A DNA stretch of 11,039 bases from Clostridiales bacterium. Its GTDB lineage: Bacteria > Bacillota > Clostridia > Oscillospirales > Oscillospiraceae. The translations under genes were made by a program, and so were the position numbers. Positions 1 through 6,405 of the stretch are shown piece after piece (position 1 is the stretch's first letter; each line of letters opens with the position of its first letter). The stretch is taken from the NCBI GenBank assembly GCA_019418025.1, contig DYCR01000043.1:1-11039 (forward strand), read 5' to 3'. The notes below the pieces were generated by a model. That model saw only the letters and a list, made by a program, of their open reading frames with translations. It did no database searches and was not told the origin of the DNA.

Positions 1-108
1 CTCAGATATATTACCACGCCCATCTTCAATTGTCAAGCGCTTTTTTCACTTTTTTCATTTTAATTATTCCACGCATTTAGGACTGTTTCTTTACACCAGC
101 TTCTCCTC

Positions 109-127
109 TGTACATGCGGCATGTACA
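109..127. promoter_or_regulatory. Perfect 9-bp inverted repeat, operator-like
   Basis: The arms TGTACATGC and GCATGTACA flank a single central G, giving a near-continuous palindrome of 19 bases. A TATAAT box follows directly at 129-134 on the plus strand, so the palindrome lies where the spacer and -35 box of such a promoter would be. No good -35 hexamer is visible there. A symmetrical site touching a -10 box is typical of a dimeric regulator's binding site, but the regulator cannot be named. The rest of bases 1-300 is AT-rich and shows no gene, known riboswitch or repeat that I recognise. Confidence 0.45.
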
Positions 128-302
128 TTATAATATATTAAAGATCCCACGCCTTCACAATTGCATTCCTTCCACACAGGTCTCGTGACATTTATGGCAG
201 CTGCGCTGTCCTCATTTCGGCAATGATGTACACTGGTCCATGGATTGTGTATTATGCTGTATTTCACTATCATTCTATATATATTAACCACGTTTTTACA
301 CA

Positions 303-331
303 TTGCTATTTGAAATCGATTTGTGTATAAT
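303..331 (+). promoter_or_regulatory. Sigma-A-like promoter of the antiporter gene
   Basis: The candidate -35 is TTGCTA at 303-308 and the -10 is a perfect TATAAT at 326-331, with a 17-base spacer. Transcription would start near 338, giving a leader of about 25 bases that holds the AGGAGG ribosome binding site of the gene at 364. Confidence 0.6.
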
Positions 332-363
332 TCGGTCATACATTTTCAAGAGGAGGAAACATA

Positions 364-1635
364 ATGTCATATGATTTTCTTTGGCAAATAGCTTTGATCT
401 TATTAAGCACAAAGGTCCTTGGCCTGCTCACCCGTCGTTTCCATATGCCCCAGGTTGTCGGCGCACTGCTGGCCGGTCTTTTACTGGGCCCTGCCGTATT
501 GAACATTCTTCCCAATGACAGCCAGATGATCCGTCAATTGGCGGAACTCGGCGTTATCGTGATCATGTTCTCTGCCGGAATGGAAACAGACATCCGCGAT
601 CTGAAGAACGCCGGAAAATCCGGTTTTCTGGTTGCCCTTCTGGGTGTACTCGTCCCCTTACTGGCAGGTGCCGGTGTTTCTTTGTGGCTTGCTCCCACAG
701 AGAGCATGCTGCAAAATTTCTTCATCGGTACCGTGCTGACTGCAACCTCTGTCAGCATTACCGTTGAGACACTTCGTGAGATGGGACATTTGCAGAGTCG
801 TGTAGGCAATACGATTCTTGCCGCCGCAATCATCGATGATATTTTAGGTATCATCGCATTGACCATCATGACCAGCATGGGCGGTGGCGGAGGAAGCCTT
901 CTGCTTGTTCTTGGAAAGATCGTGATGTTCCTCGTATTTTGCGGAGTTGTGTATTCTGTCGGATTCCGAATCATGGACTGGTACTTCAACCGCTCCAAAG
1001 GACAAAACCTTCGCCGTTATCCCATCGCTGCTTTCGTAATCTGCCTGCTGATGGCTTGGATCGCCGAAGCATTCTTCGGTGTAGCCGATATAACCGGCGC
1101 ATTCGCAGCAGGACTTATGGTTGGTGCTACCAAAAAGGCCGGATACATCGCCTCCCGTTTGGAGCCTGTTCAGTATATCCTTTTAGGACCTGTTTTCTTT
1201 GCAAGTATCGGTATGGATGTTGTCCTGCCCGCTATGAGCAGTGAGATCGTAATATTCAGCATCCTTCTTATTTTGGTCGCTGTGCTGTCGAAGTGGCTGG
1301 GCTGCGGTGTCGGAGCAAAGCTTTGCGGTTTTTCGATCAATGAATGCAACCAAATTGGTCTTGGAATGGTTTGCCGTGGTGAGGTCGCGTTGATCGTTGC
1401 CAACAAGGGTAAGGAGATCGGCCTGATGCCTGATGTCTTGGTAGGCCCCGTGGTCATTACCGTTATTATCAGCACCATTCTGACCCCCATTCTTCTGAAG
1501 CTTGCATACAAGGGCAAGGCAAATTCCAAGATGGAAGAAAGTGTCCTTGACACTCGCAGCGAAGAACTGGATTGCTTGGATATCGTCACCGATCGTATTT
1601 TGGCCGCCGAAAAGGAATTTAGAAACAAGAAATAA
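364..1635 (+). CDS. CPA2-family cation/proton antiporter (Na+/H+ or K+/H+ exchanger)
   Basis: This is a 423-residue integral membrane protein of about a dozen hydrophobic segments, covering the whole Na_H_Exchanger domain. Family marks are visible: GMETD near residues 72-76, TATSVSITVETLREMG from 126, an aspartate pair at 158-159 in AAAIIDDILG, and CRGEVALIVA around 337-346. In this family the paired aspartates bind and carry the cation, and their presence suggests the electrogenic NapA-like type. It would exchange Na+ or K+ for protons across the cytoplasmic membrane and help control pH, sodium or turgor. The last ~40 residues form a short charged tail with no RCK/TrkA nucleotide-binding domain, unlike the longer KefB/KefC proteins. 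A run of five glycines sits at 173-177. The start is well set: AGGAGG lies seven bases upstream of the ATG. The gene stands alone, with its own promoter and terminator. The family is secure, but the ion specificity cannot be read from sequence. Confidence 0.9.
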   Translation: MSYDFLWQIALILLSTKVLGLLTRRFHMPQVVGALLAGLLLGPAVLNILPNDSQMIRQLAELGVIVIMFSAGMETDIRDLKNAGKSGFLVALLGVLVPLLAGAGVSLWLAPTESMLQNFFIGTVLTATSVSITVETLREMGHLQSRVGNTILAAAIIDDILGIIALTIMTSMGGGGGSLLLVLGKIVMFLVFCGVVYSVGFRIMDWYFNRSKGQNLRRYPIAAFVICLLMAWIAEAFFGVADITGAFAAGLMVGATKKAGYIASRLEPVQYILLGPVFFASIGMDVVLPAMSSEIVIFSILLILVAVLSKWLGCGVGAKLCGFSINECNQIGLGMVCRGEVALIVANKGKEIGLMPDVLVGPVVITVIISTILTPILLKLAYKGKANSKMEESVLDTRSEELDCLDIVTDRILAAEKEFRNKK

Positions 1636-1648
1636 TCCACATTAAAAA

Positions 1649-1689
1649 AGCCCCCGAAGCGGAACCTCTTAAAGACCGCTTCGGGGGCT
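1649..1689. terminator. Two-way intrinsic terminator between antiporter gene and hpf
   Basis: A perfect 14-bp stem (1649-1662 with 1676-1689, rich in GC) encloses a 13-base loop. On the minus strand the stem is followed by six T residues, a strong signal for the end of hpf. On the plus strand the following bases are GATTTTC, a weaker tract that can end the antiporter transcript. The genes on either side converge here. Confidence 0.85.
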
Positions 1690-1758
1690 GATTTTCAACT
1701 CTTTATAACGTAAATGCCGGACTCAAAGATTACACCGTCTCACACATAGAACGGCAAA

Positions 1759-2295
1759 TCACTCATCATCCTCAATCAGACCATAACCGCCGTCATTACG
1801 CTTATATACCACCGCAAATGCACCGTCACGATCCTCATCACGGAACGCAAAGAAGGTATGTCCCAACAGATTCATCTGCATGAGCGCCTCTTCGCGGCGC
1901 ATAGGCTTCATCGAAAAATGCTTGATCCGCACCAGAGCCAAATCATCCTCTACATCATCAGGCGCAAAGGATGTCTCATCTACCTGACGAACGAATGCGT
2001 CCTGACGCAGTCTGCGAGCAAGCCTTGTTTTATTTTTGCGGATCTGGCCTTCGATCGTGCCGACCGCAGCATCAATGGATGCGAACATATCAGAGGTCGA
2101 TTCGCTGGCACGGAACAGTGTCCCCGCACCGCGAACGGTCAACTCCACATTGTTGCGGTTCTTTTCCACCGAGAATACAACAAGTGCCTCCGCATCGTCA
2201 TCAAAGAAACGAGCAAGCTTCATAACCTTCTTTTCAGCATAGTCATGAACCTTCTCAGGCAGTCTTACTTTCTTTTCACTAAATTGGAATTTCAT
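1759..2295 (-). CDS. hpf: Long-form ribosome hibernation promoting factor (HPF)
   Basis: The 178-residue protein has the two-part plan of long HPF. The N-terminal S30AE domain (about 1-100, starting MKFQFSEKKVRLPEKV) binds the small ribosomal subunit near the decoding site. A linker follows, then the C-terminal dimerisation domain (about 122-178, with VRIKHFSMKPMRREEALMQM and LLGHTFFAFRDEDR). In the family the C-terminal domain pairs two ribosomes into inactive 100S dimers during stationary phase or stress. I chose the ATG at 2295 because AAAGGAG lies eight bases upstream and the family starts at this point. The open frame runs 24 codons further up to 2367, but that stretch covers the likely promoter and does not look coding. 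The gene has its own promoter and a strong terminator downstream. Function is inferred from family identity, which is clear. Confidence 0.95.
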   Translation of the reverse strand: MKFQFSEKKVRLPEKVHDYAEKKVMKLARFFDDDAEALVVFSVEKNRNNVELTVRGAGTLFRASESTSDMFASIDAAVGTIEGQIRKNKTRLARRLRQDAFVRQVDETSFAPDDVEDDLALVRIKHFSMKPMRREEALMQMNLLGHTFFAFRDEDRDGAFAVVYKRNDGGYGLIEDDE

Positions 2296-2315
2296 ACGCG
2301 GCACTCCTTTCATTT

Positions 2316-2367
2316 CACCGATGATTCGGTGTAACTGCACTATACCACGATTTCCAAAATCCGACAA
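2316..2367 (-). promoter_or_regulatory. Sigma-A-like promoter and leader hairpin of hpf
   Basis: On the minus strand the -35 is TTGTCG (2367-2362) and the -10 is TATAGT (2344-2339), with a 17-base spacer. Transcription would begin near 2332. A perfect 6-bp hairpin (CACCGA with TCGGTG, four-base loop, 2331-2316) would then sit at the very 5' end of the mRNA, a few bases above the ribosome binding site at 2310-2304. Such a 5' hairpin could stabilise the mRNA or affect translation; no known riboswitch class is recognised. Confidence 0.6.
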
Positions 2368-2379
2368 GGGGGTGCAGGA

Positions 2380-2922
2380 TCACTCATCCAAAGTTTCTTC
2401 TGCATCCAGAAGCTCGTTCATCACCAGATTATACAGTGCCTCGGCCTTCTTCTCAAACATGCGCCCAAGACGCACCGCCTGCCGCTGATCCGGCGCAACA
2501 AGCTCCAGCCGCATCAGATTGCTAAGCTGATCATCCAGAGTCATAACCACTGAATAATCTCCGCCCTCTCGGGATATCAGCTTTGTTTTAACAAAGTTGC
2601 TGCGCTTGAGCTGACGGTTGAATTTTTCAACTGCGTTTTCCGCCTTTTGTTTCACTGTAAATGCAATGGAGTCGGCGGTCAGCGCACCATCCTCTTTGCC
2701 TTTTTCCGTAATCTCATATCTTTCGCCGTCCACTTCACGCAAATGTCCTGTTTTGACCATTTCAGGAATTGCAGTGCATACATCGAAATAACTAAGGCAC
2801 TCGTCCTGATAGCACAGCTCATACAGCTCCTGCGTCGTCATCGGATAATTTGAACGGGATGCAACGTACAGAATCAATACCTTCACATCCAACATATCAT
2901 GAATAAAACCTAATCGCTGCAT
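2380..2922 (-). CDS. DUF4364 family protein, winged-helix-like
   Basis: The 180-residue soluble protein matches the clostridial DUF4364 family in its opening (DVKVLILYVASRSNYPMTTQELYELC) and general layout. The first ~75 residues read as a winged-helix fold: a helix, a short turn-helix, then EVDGERYEITEKGKE as the wing, of the kind found in PadR/MarR-like regulators. The remainder (about 85-180) is a charged mixed region with a beta-rich stretch (GGDYSVVMTLDDQLSNLMRLEL) and a helical tail ending in acidic residues. The biochemical role is not known, and DNA binding is an inference from the fold. The start is supported by AGGTG five bases before the ATG and by a consensus promoter upstream. 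It is divergent from dpaA and lies 84 bases before hpf, which has its own promoter. Family assignment is fairly sure; function is open. Confidence 0.8.
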   Translation of the reverse strand: MQRLGFIHDMLDVKVLILYVASRSNYPMTTQELYELCYQDECLSYFDVCTAIPEMVKTGHLREVDGERYEITEKGKEDGALTADSIAFTVKQKAENAVEKFNRQLKRSNFVKTKLISREGGDYSVVMTLDDQLSNLMRLELVAPDQRQAVRLGRMFEKKAEALYNLVMNELLDAEETLDE

Positions 2923-2941
2923 ACTTTCACCTCTTATCTTT

Positions 2942-2969
2942 ATTATACCCTAAGATCAGCAAAAATCAA
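2942..2969 (-). promoter_or_regulatory. Sigma-A-like promoter of the DUF4364 gene
   Basis: On the minus strand TTGATT (2969-2964) and a perfect TATAAT (2947-2942) are separated by 16 bases. The start of transcription would be near 2935, leaving a very short leader that carries the AGGTG ribosome binding site. It lies back to back with the proposed sporulation promoter of dpaA. Confidence 0.6.
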
Positions 2970-2975
2970 GTCTGC

Positions 2976-3003
2976 ACCTGTCGAAGGCCATCAACATAAT
3001 TTA
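2976..3003 (+). promoter_or_regulatory. Sigma-K-type (late mother-cell) promoter of dpaAB
   Basis: The box at 2995-3003 is CATAATTTA, a full match to the sigma-K -10 consensus CATAnnnTA. An AC dinucleotide, the sigma-K -35 core, lies at 2976-2977, exactly 17 bases upstream. In Bacillus the dipicolinate synthase operon is transcribed by sigma-K in the mother cell, so site and gene content agree. The -35 element is short and could match by chance, so most of the weight rests on the -10 box, its spacing and the context. Confidence 0.65.
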
Positions 3004-3025
3004 GTATAGTGAAGGAGGTAATCAT

Positions 3026-3715
3026 TTGAATACGCAGCACACCATTTTTATCCCAAGGCATACCCCTGCCTTATCCTACGCAGCTCAGGAGCTTGTCAGA
3101 CATCATCTGGAGCTTGTCGCCTCAGCCTCTGATGCAGACACTGTCCTGCTTCCTGTTCCGACACCGGCTGATTTAGACTGGAGAATTTATCGAAACTGCC
3201 GTATATTCGGCGGGAATCTTGCAGAACCGCCCCAAAACGCTGTCGATTTTCTCATGGATGACCGTTATTTGGCAGAGAATGCCGCCATCACAGCCGAGGG
3301 GGCCGTCAGCATGATTCTCCCAAATCTTCAGGATCGTTGGGCCGATTCTCCTGTCCTGATCCTCGGTTGGGGCCGTATCGGCAAATCCCTTTCGAGCCAA
3401 TTGCAGCATCTGAACATACCCGTTCATATCTACGCACGAAAGGCTGCGGATCTATCCATGGCCGCAGCCTTAGGGTGCATCCCCTTTGAAGCACAAAACC
3501 TGCCAAGTTACCGATGCATCGTCAATACCGCTCCTGCGGAGATCCTTTCTGAGGAGGATTTGAAGAAGATCCGGCCTGACTGTTTCCTGCTGGAGCTTGC
3601 ATCAGGGAAATATCTCCCCCACGAACGTGTCACACCGGGCCGCGGATTGCCCGGAAAATACAAGCCCGAGGCCTCCGGAAAGCTGATCGCAAAAACACTC
3701 TGTAAATACCTGTAA
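3026..3715 (+). CDS. dpaA: Dipicolinate synthase subunit A, short form
   Basis: DpaA and DpaB together oxidise the lysine-pathway intermediate dihydrodipicolinate (or its hydroxy precursor) to dipicolinic acid, which is loaded into the forespore with calcium for heat resistance. The 229-residue protein shows a Rossmann nucleotide-binding motif, GWGRIG at 114-119. Other family marks are TAEGA (89-93), NTAPA (167-171, usually NTIPA), the ELAS segment (190-193) and GRGLPGKYKPEASG (205-218), which match the C-terminal half of known DpaA. The N-terminal half is compressed: the family is usually about 290-300 residues and opens with a GGDxRQ-type motif, which is absent. The start is TTG at 3026, chosen because AAGGAGGT lies six or seven bases upstream and no better in-frame start is seen. 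dpaB follows after 13 bases, so the two are surely cotranscribed, probably from the sigma-K-like promoter. Confidence 0.88.
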   Translation: MNTQHTIFIPRHTPALSYAAQELVRHHLELVASASDADTVLLPVPTPADLDWRIYRNCRIFGGNLAEPPQNAVDFLMDDRYLAENAAITAEGAVSMILPNLQDRWADSPVLILGWGRIGKSLSSQLQHLNIPVHIYARKAADLSMAAALGCIPFEAQNLPSYRCIVNTAPAEILSEEDLKKIRPDCFLLELASGKYLPHERVTPGRGLPGKYKPEASGKLIAKTLCKYL

Positions 3716-3728
3716 GGAGGGCAAAGAC

Positions 3729-4292
3729 ATGACCATCGGATTTGCAATGACCGGATCATTTTGTACATTCTCAAAAGTGATTCCTATTATGGAGAGCCTT
3801 TCAAAGGAGTATGACATCATCCCGATCGTGTCTGAAATCATTCCCGCTACCGACTCCCGCTTCGGCACAGCACAGTCCCATATCCAAAGAATTACGGAAA
3901 TATGCGGAAGGTTCCCTCTGACCAGTATCCCTCAGGTGGAGCCCATCGGCCCCAAAAAGCTTCTGGATGCTCTGGTCATCGCACCGTGTACCGGAAATAC
4001 TCTGGCAAAGCTGTCCCACGGGATCGCCGATTCCTCGGTTTCCATGTGCGCAAAAAGTCATCTCAGAAACGGCAGGCCCGTTGTGGTGGCTATATCGACA
4101 AACGACGGCCTCGCAGCCGCCGCCGAGAATATCGGCCGCTTGCTCAATCGCAGAAACTACTACTTTGTCCCCTTCCGTCAGGATGATCCGGAAAACAAAC
4201 CCACCAGTCTGGTGGCGGAATTTGAACGTATCCCCGACACCCTGTCCTATGCTCTCAGCGGTACGCAGATACAGCCCTTGATCCTGCAATAG
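3729..4292 (+). CDS. dpaB: Dipicolinate synthase subunit B (flavoprotein family)
   Basis: This 187-residue protein belongs to the flavoprotein (UbiX/Dfp-like) fold family and is the partner of DpaA in making dipicolinic acid in the mother cell. Family motifs are clear: GFAMTGSFCTF (4-14), PIVSEI (32-37), EPIGPKKLLDALVIAPCTGNTLAKL in the middle (71-95), AISTNDGL (121-128) and the late PFRQDDP followed by KPTSLVAEF. The GSFC and APCTGNT loops correspond to the flavin-binding loops of the fold. Length is close to the usual ~200 residues, so the gene looks intact. The ATG is preceded by AAGGAGGG with normal spacing and lies 13 bases after the dpaA stop. A long hairpin follows the stop. No aspartokinase or dihydrodipicolinate synthase genes accompany the pair, unlike the Bacillus layout. 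Confidence 0.95.
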   Translation: MTIGFAMTGSFCTFSKVIPIMESLSKEYDIIPIVSEIIPATDSRFGTAQSHIQRITEICGRFPLTSIPQVEPIGPKKLLDALVIAPCTGNTLAKLSHGIADSSVSMCAKSHLRNGRPVVVAISTNDGLAAAAENIGRLLNRRNYYFVPFRQDDPENKPTSLVAEFERIPDTLSYALSGTQIQPLILQ

Positions 4293-4295
4293 CAC

Positions 4296-4334
4296 ATCCC
4301 CCGGCACAGCCTCCTATCGACCGTGCCGGGGGAT
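4296..4334 (+). terminator. Hairpin at the end of dpaAB
   Basis: A perfect 12-bp GC-rich stem (4296-4307 with 4323-4334) encloses a 15-base loop, four bases after the dpaB stop. The T tract on the plus strand is poor (CATATATTT), and none follows on the minus strand, so efficiency is uncertain. The converging nadE transcript reaches the same hairpin and may use it too. Confidence 0.65.
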
Positions 4335-4357
4335 CATATATTTATGATGCGAAATCC

Positions 4358-6307
4358 TTACAGCTGCTCGATCTGCTCCATCCAAGTGCGGCAGCTTGCC
4401 TCACTGGGCATCTTCCAGTCACCTCTTGGACTGACGCAGATAGATCCCACCTTCACACCGTCGGGCTGACAGCTGCGCTTAAACTGTTGGGTGAAGAACC
4501 GGCGATAGAACACCGCCAGCCACTTTTTGACCGTCTTGGCATCGTATTCATCTGCAAAGGCACGGCAGGCCAGTACATAGATCTTCCTAGGCTCAAAGCC
4601 AAAGCGTACCAGATAATACAGGAAGAAATCGTGCAGTTCATAGGGGCCGACGATATCCTCAGTCTGCTGCGTGATTTTCCCATCCGTATCCGGCGGCAGC
4701 AGCTCCGGGCTGATGGGTGTATCCAAAATGTCACACAGCAGGTCCTGAACATCGGCAAATGCCGGCATATTTGCGATCGCCTGTATCATCCACCGCATGA
4801 GCGTTTTCGGAATGGTGCCGTTGACTGCGTACATACTCATATGGTCACCGTTGTAGGTACACCACCCCAGAGCCAGCTCACTTAGATCCCCCGTTCCGAT
4901 CACGATTCCGTTCACGATCGAGGCGTAGTCCATCAGGATCTGGGTCCGTTCACGTGCCTGTGCATTCTCATAGGTGGCATTCAGCACGTTCGCATCATGC
5001 CCGATATCCCGAAAATGAGCGGTGACGGCATCCCGAATATTGATCTCCTTACGGCTGATCCCCAGTCGTTTCATCAGCTCCAGAGAATTTCGATACGTGC
5101 GGTCCGTGGTGCCGAAGCACGGCATCGTCAGTCCGTGTACATCCGTTGCGGGCCGCCCCAGCTGACGCATGGCCTCCACGGTCACCAGCAGGGCCAATGT
5201 CGAGTCCAGTCCACCCGAGATCCCAACCACCGCATTGGAGCCGATCGCCTCCAGTCGGCGCTTCAGTCCGCTGACCTGGATCTGGAAAATATCCATGCAC
5301 CGGGCCTGACAGTCATTGCGTGTTGTGGGGACAAAGGGCATCTTGTCCAGATGGTACAGCGTTCCATCCGACCGCAGGCTTTCGCAGCCGCAGTCCACGT
5401 ACCGCATAGGCTCCATCACCCCGTAAACACTGGTGCAGTCGCGGACACTCTTGTTCCGCTTTCTCTCAGCCCGGATGGCACCCAGATCCGCATCCTGAAT
5501 GATCATATAATCCGTATCGATCAGATTCTCGTTCTCCTTGAGCATATGCCCGTCCTGCGTGATCATACTGTGTCCGCAGAATACCACATCCGTGGTAGAC
5601 TCGGTAGAGCCGGAGGAGCAGTAAGCATATACACAGTTGCATCTGGCACTTTGATGCTTCACAAGTCCCTGACGGTATTCACGCTTACCCACGGTTTCGT
5701 TGGATGCAGACAGATTCACAATAACCTCTGCGCCATTTAGGCAGGCCAGTGTACTGGGGGGCAGAGGGGTCCAGAGATCCTCGCAGATTTCCGCGCCGAG
5801 CTTGGTTCCGTCACCAATGGTGAAGATCAGATCCTTCCCCACCGGGACCATATAATCCCCCCGAAGTCCCAGTTCTGCCATGGATACCATATCAACGGTC
5901 AGATCCGAGGACGAGGAGAACCACCGATACTCATAAAACTCATTGTAGTTGGGGATAAATGTCTTGGGGACGATCCCTCGAAGCACTCCGCCGGCGATCA
6001 CCGCACAGCAGTTGTACATCTGCCCGCAGATGGTCAGGCCGATGCCAACAGCCACCGTCAGTCTGGGATGCTCCCCACAGCAGTCAATAATCTGCTGCAG
6101 ACCATTCATGGCCGCCCGTTCCATATGCCACTGAAAGAACAGATCGGCGCAGGTATATCCGGTCAATGCCAGTTCCGGCAGAACCAACACGTCCGCCTCA
6201 GCCTCATCCGCCTTTGCGATATAACGGCAGATGTCGGCCGTATTCTTAGTCACATCCCCCACCTGCACCGGAGGCACGGCACAGGCGATCCGAATGAATT
6301 CGAGCAT
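4358..6307 (-). CDS. nadE: Glutamine-dependent NAD+ synthetase
   Basis: The 649-residue cytoplasmic enzyme makes NAD+ from deamido-NAD, ATP and glutamine, the last step of both the de novo and salvage routes. The N-terminal nitrilase-type domain (about 1-290) releases ammonia from glutamine and shows its Glu-Lys-Cys triad: E45 in LPELALTG, K115 in VPKTFIPNY, and C175 in GAEICEDLW. The C-terminal synthetase domain (about 335-649) carries the ATP pyrophosphatase loop SGGLDS at 364-369, and further on GTGDLSELALGWCTYNGDHMSMYAVNGTIPKTL. Both halves are complete, and the length fits the fused bacterial form. I chose the ATG at 6307: GGAGG lies six to seven bases upstream, and the protein aligns from MLEFIRIACAVPPVQVGD. 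The open frame runs 51 codons further up, but over a promoter and the metK terminator. The gene follows metK yet seems to be transcribed separately. Confidence 0.96.
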   Translation of the reverse strand: MLEFIRIACAVPPVQVGDVTKNTADICRYIAKADEAEADVLVLPELALTGYTCADLFFQWHMERAAMNGLQQIIDCCGEHPRLTVAVGIGLTICGQMYNCCAVIAGGVLRGIVPKTFIPNYNEFYEYRWFSSSSDLTVDMVSMAELGLRGDYMVPVGKDLIFTIGDGTKLGAEICEDLWTPLPPSTLACLNGAEVIVNLSASNETVGKREYRQGLVKHQSARCNCVYAYCSSGSTESTTDVVFCGHSMITQDGHMLKENENLIDTDYMIIQDADLGAIRAERKRNKSVRDCTSVYGVMEPMRYVDCGCESLRSDGTLYHLDKMPFVPTTRNDCQARCMDIFQIQVSGLKRRLEAIGSNAVVGISGGLDSTLALLVTVEAMRQLGRPATDVHGLTMPCFGTTDRTYRNSLELMKRLGISRKEINIRDAVTAHFRDIGHDANVLNATYENAQARERTQILMDYASIVNGIVIGTGDLSELALGWCTYNGDHMSMYAVNGTIPKTLMRWMIQAIANMPAFADVQDLLCDILDTPISPELLPPDTDGKITQQTEDIVGPYELHDFFLYYLVRFGFEPRKIYVLACRAFADEYDAKTVKKWLAVFYRRFFTQQFKRSCQPDGVKVGSICVSPRGDWKMPSEASCRTWMEQIEQL

Positions 6308-6334
6308 AAAAAACCTCCAGAAATCTTTTTTATT

Positions 6335-6363
6335 ATCATACCAATTTTTCTGAAAAATTTCAA
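6335..6363 (-). promoter_or_regulatory. Sigma-A-like promoter of nadE
   Basis: On the minus strand TTGAAA (6363-6358) and TATGAT (6340-6335) are spaced by 17 bases, with TGG just before the -10 giving an extended -10 element. Each hexamer matches the consensus at five of six positions. It lies directly after the metK terminator, so nadE need not depend on the SAM-controlled metK transcript. Confidence 0.75.
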
Positions 6364-6401
6364 TCAAAAAGAAAAGAGGACGACAATCATCGCCCTCTTT
6401 T
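6361..6401 (-). terminator. Intrinsic terminator of metK
   Basis: The stem pairs 6401-6390 with 6383-6372 (AAAAGAGG.CGA type arms with one A-C mismatch and a six-base loop). On the minus strand it runs into TTTTCTTTTTG. It starts only a few bases after the metK stop codon. Confidence 0.75.
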
Positions 6402-6405
6402 TCGG

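Noticed and set aside
91..339. 82-codon open frame on the minus strand in the left intergenic region
   Set aside because: No ribosome binding site before its ATG, it overlaps the antiporter promoter and the palindrome, and the protein has no recognisable family character.
140..360. Cyclic-di-AMP (ydaO-type) or other riboswitch in the antiporter leader
   Set aside because: Looked for because such riboswitches often control ion transporters; none of the conserved core strings is visible.
4997..5740. 247-codon open frame on the plus strand
   Set aside because: Antisense shadow inside nadE, with no ribosome binding site and no family features.
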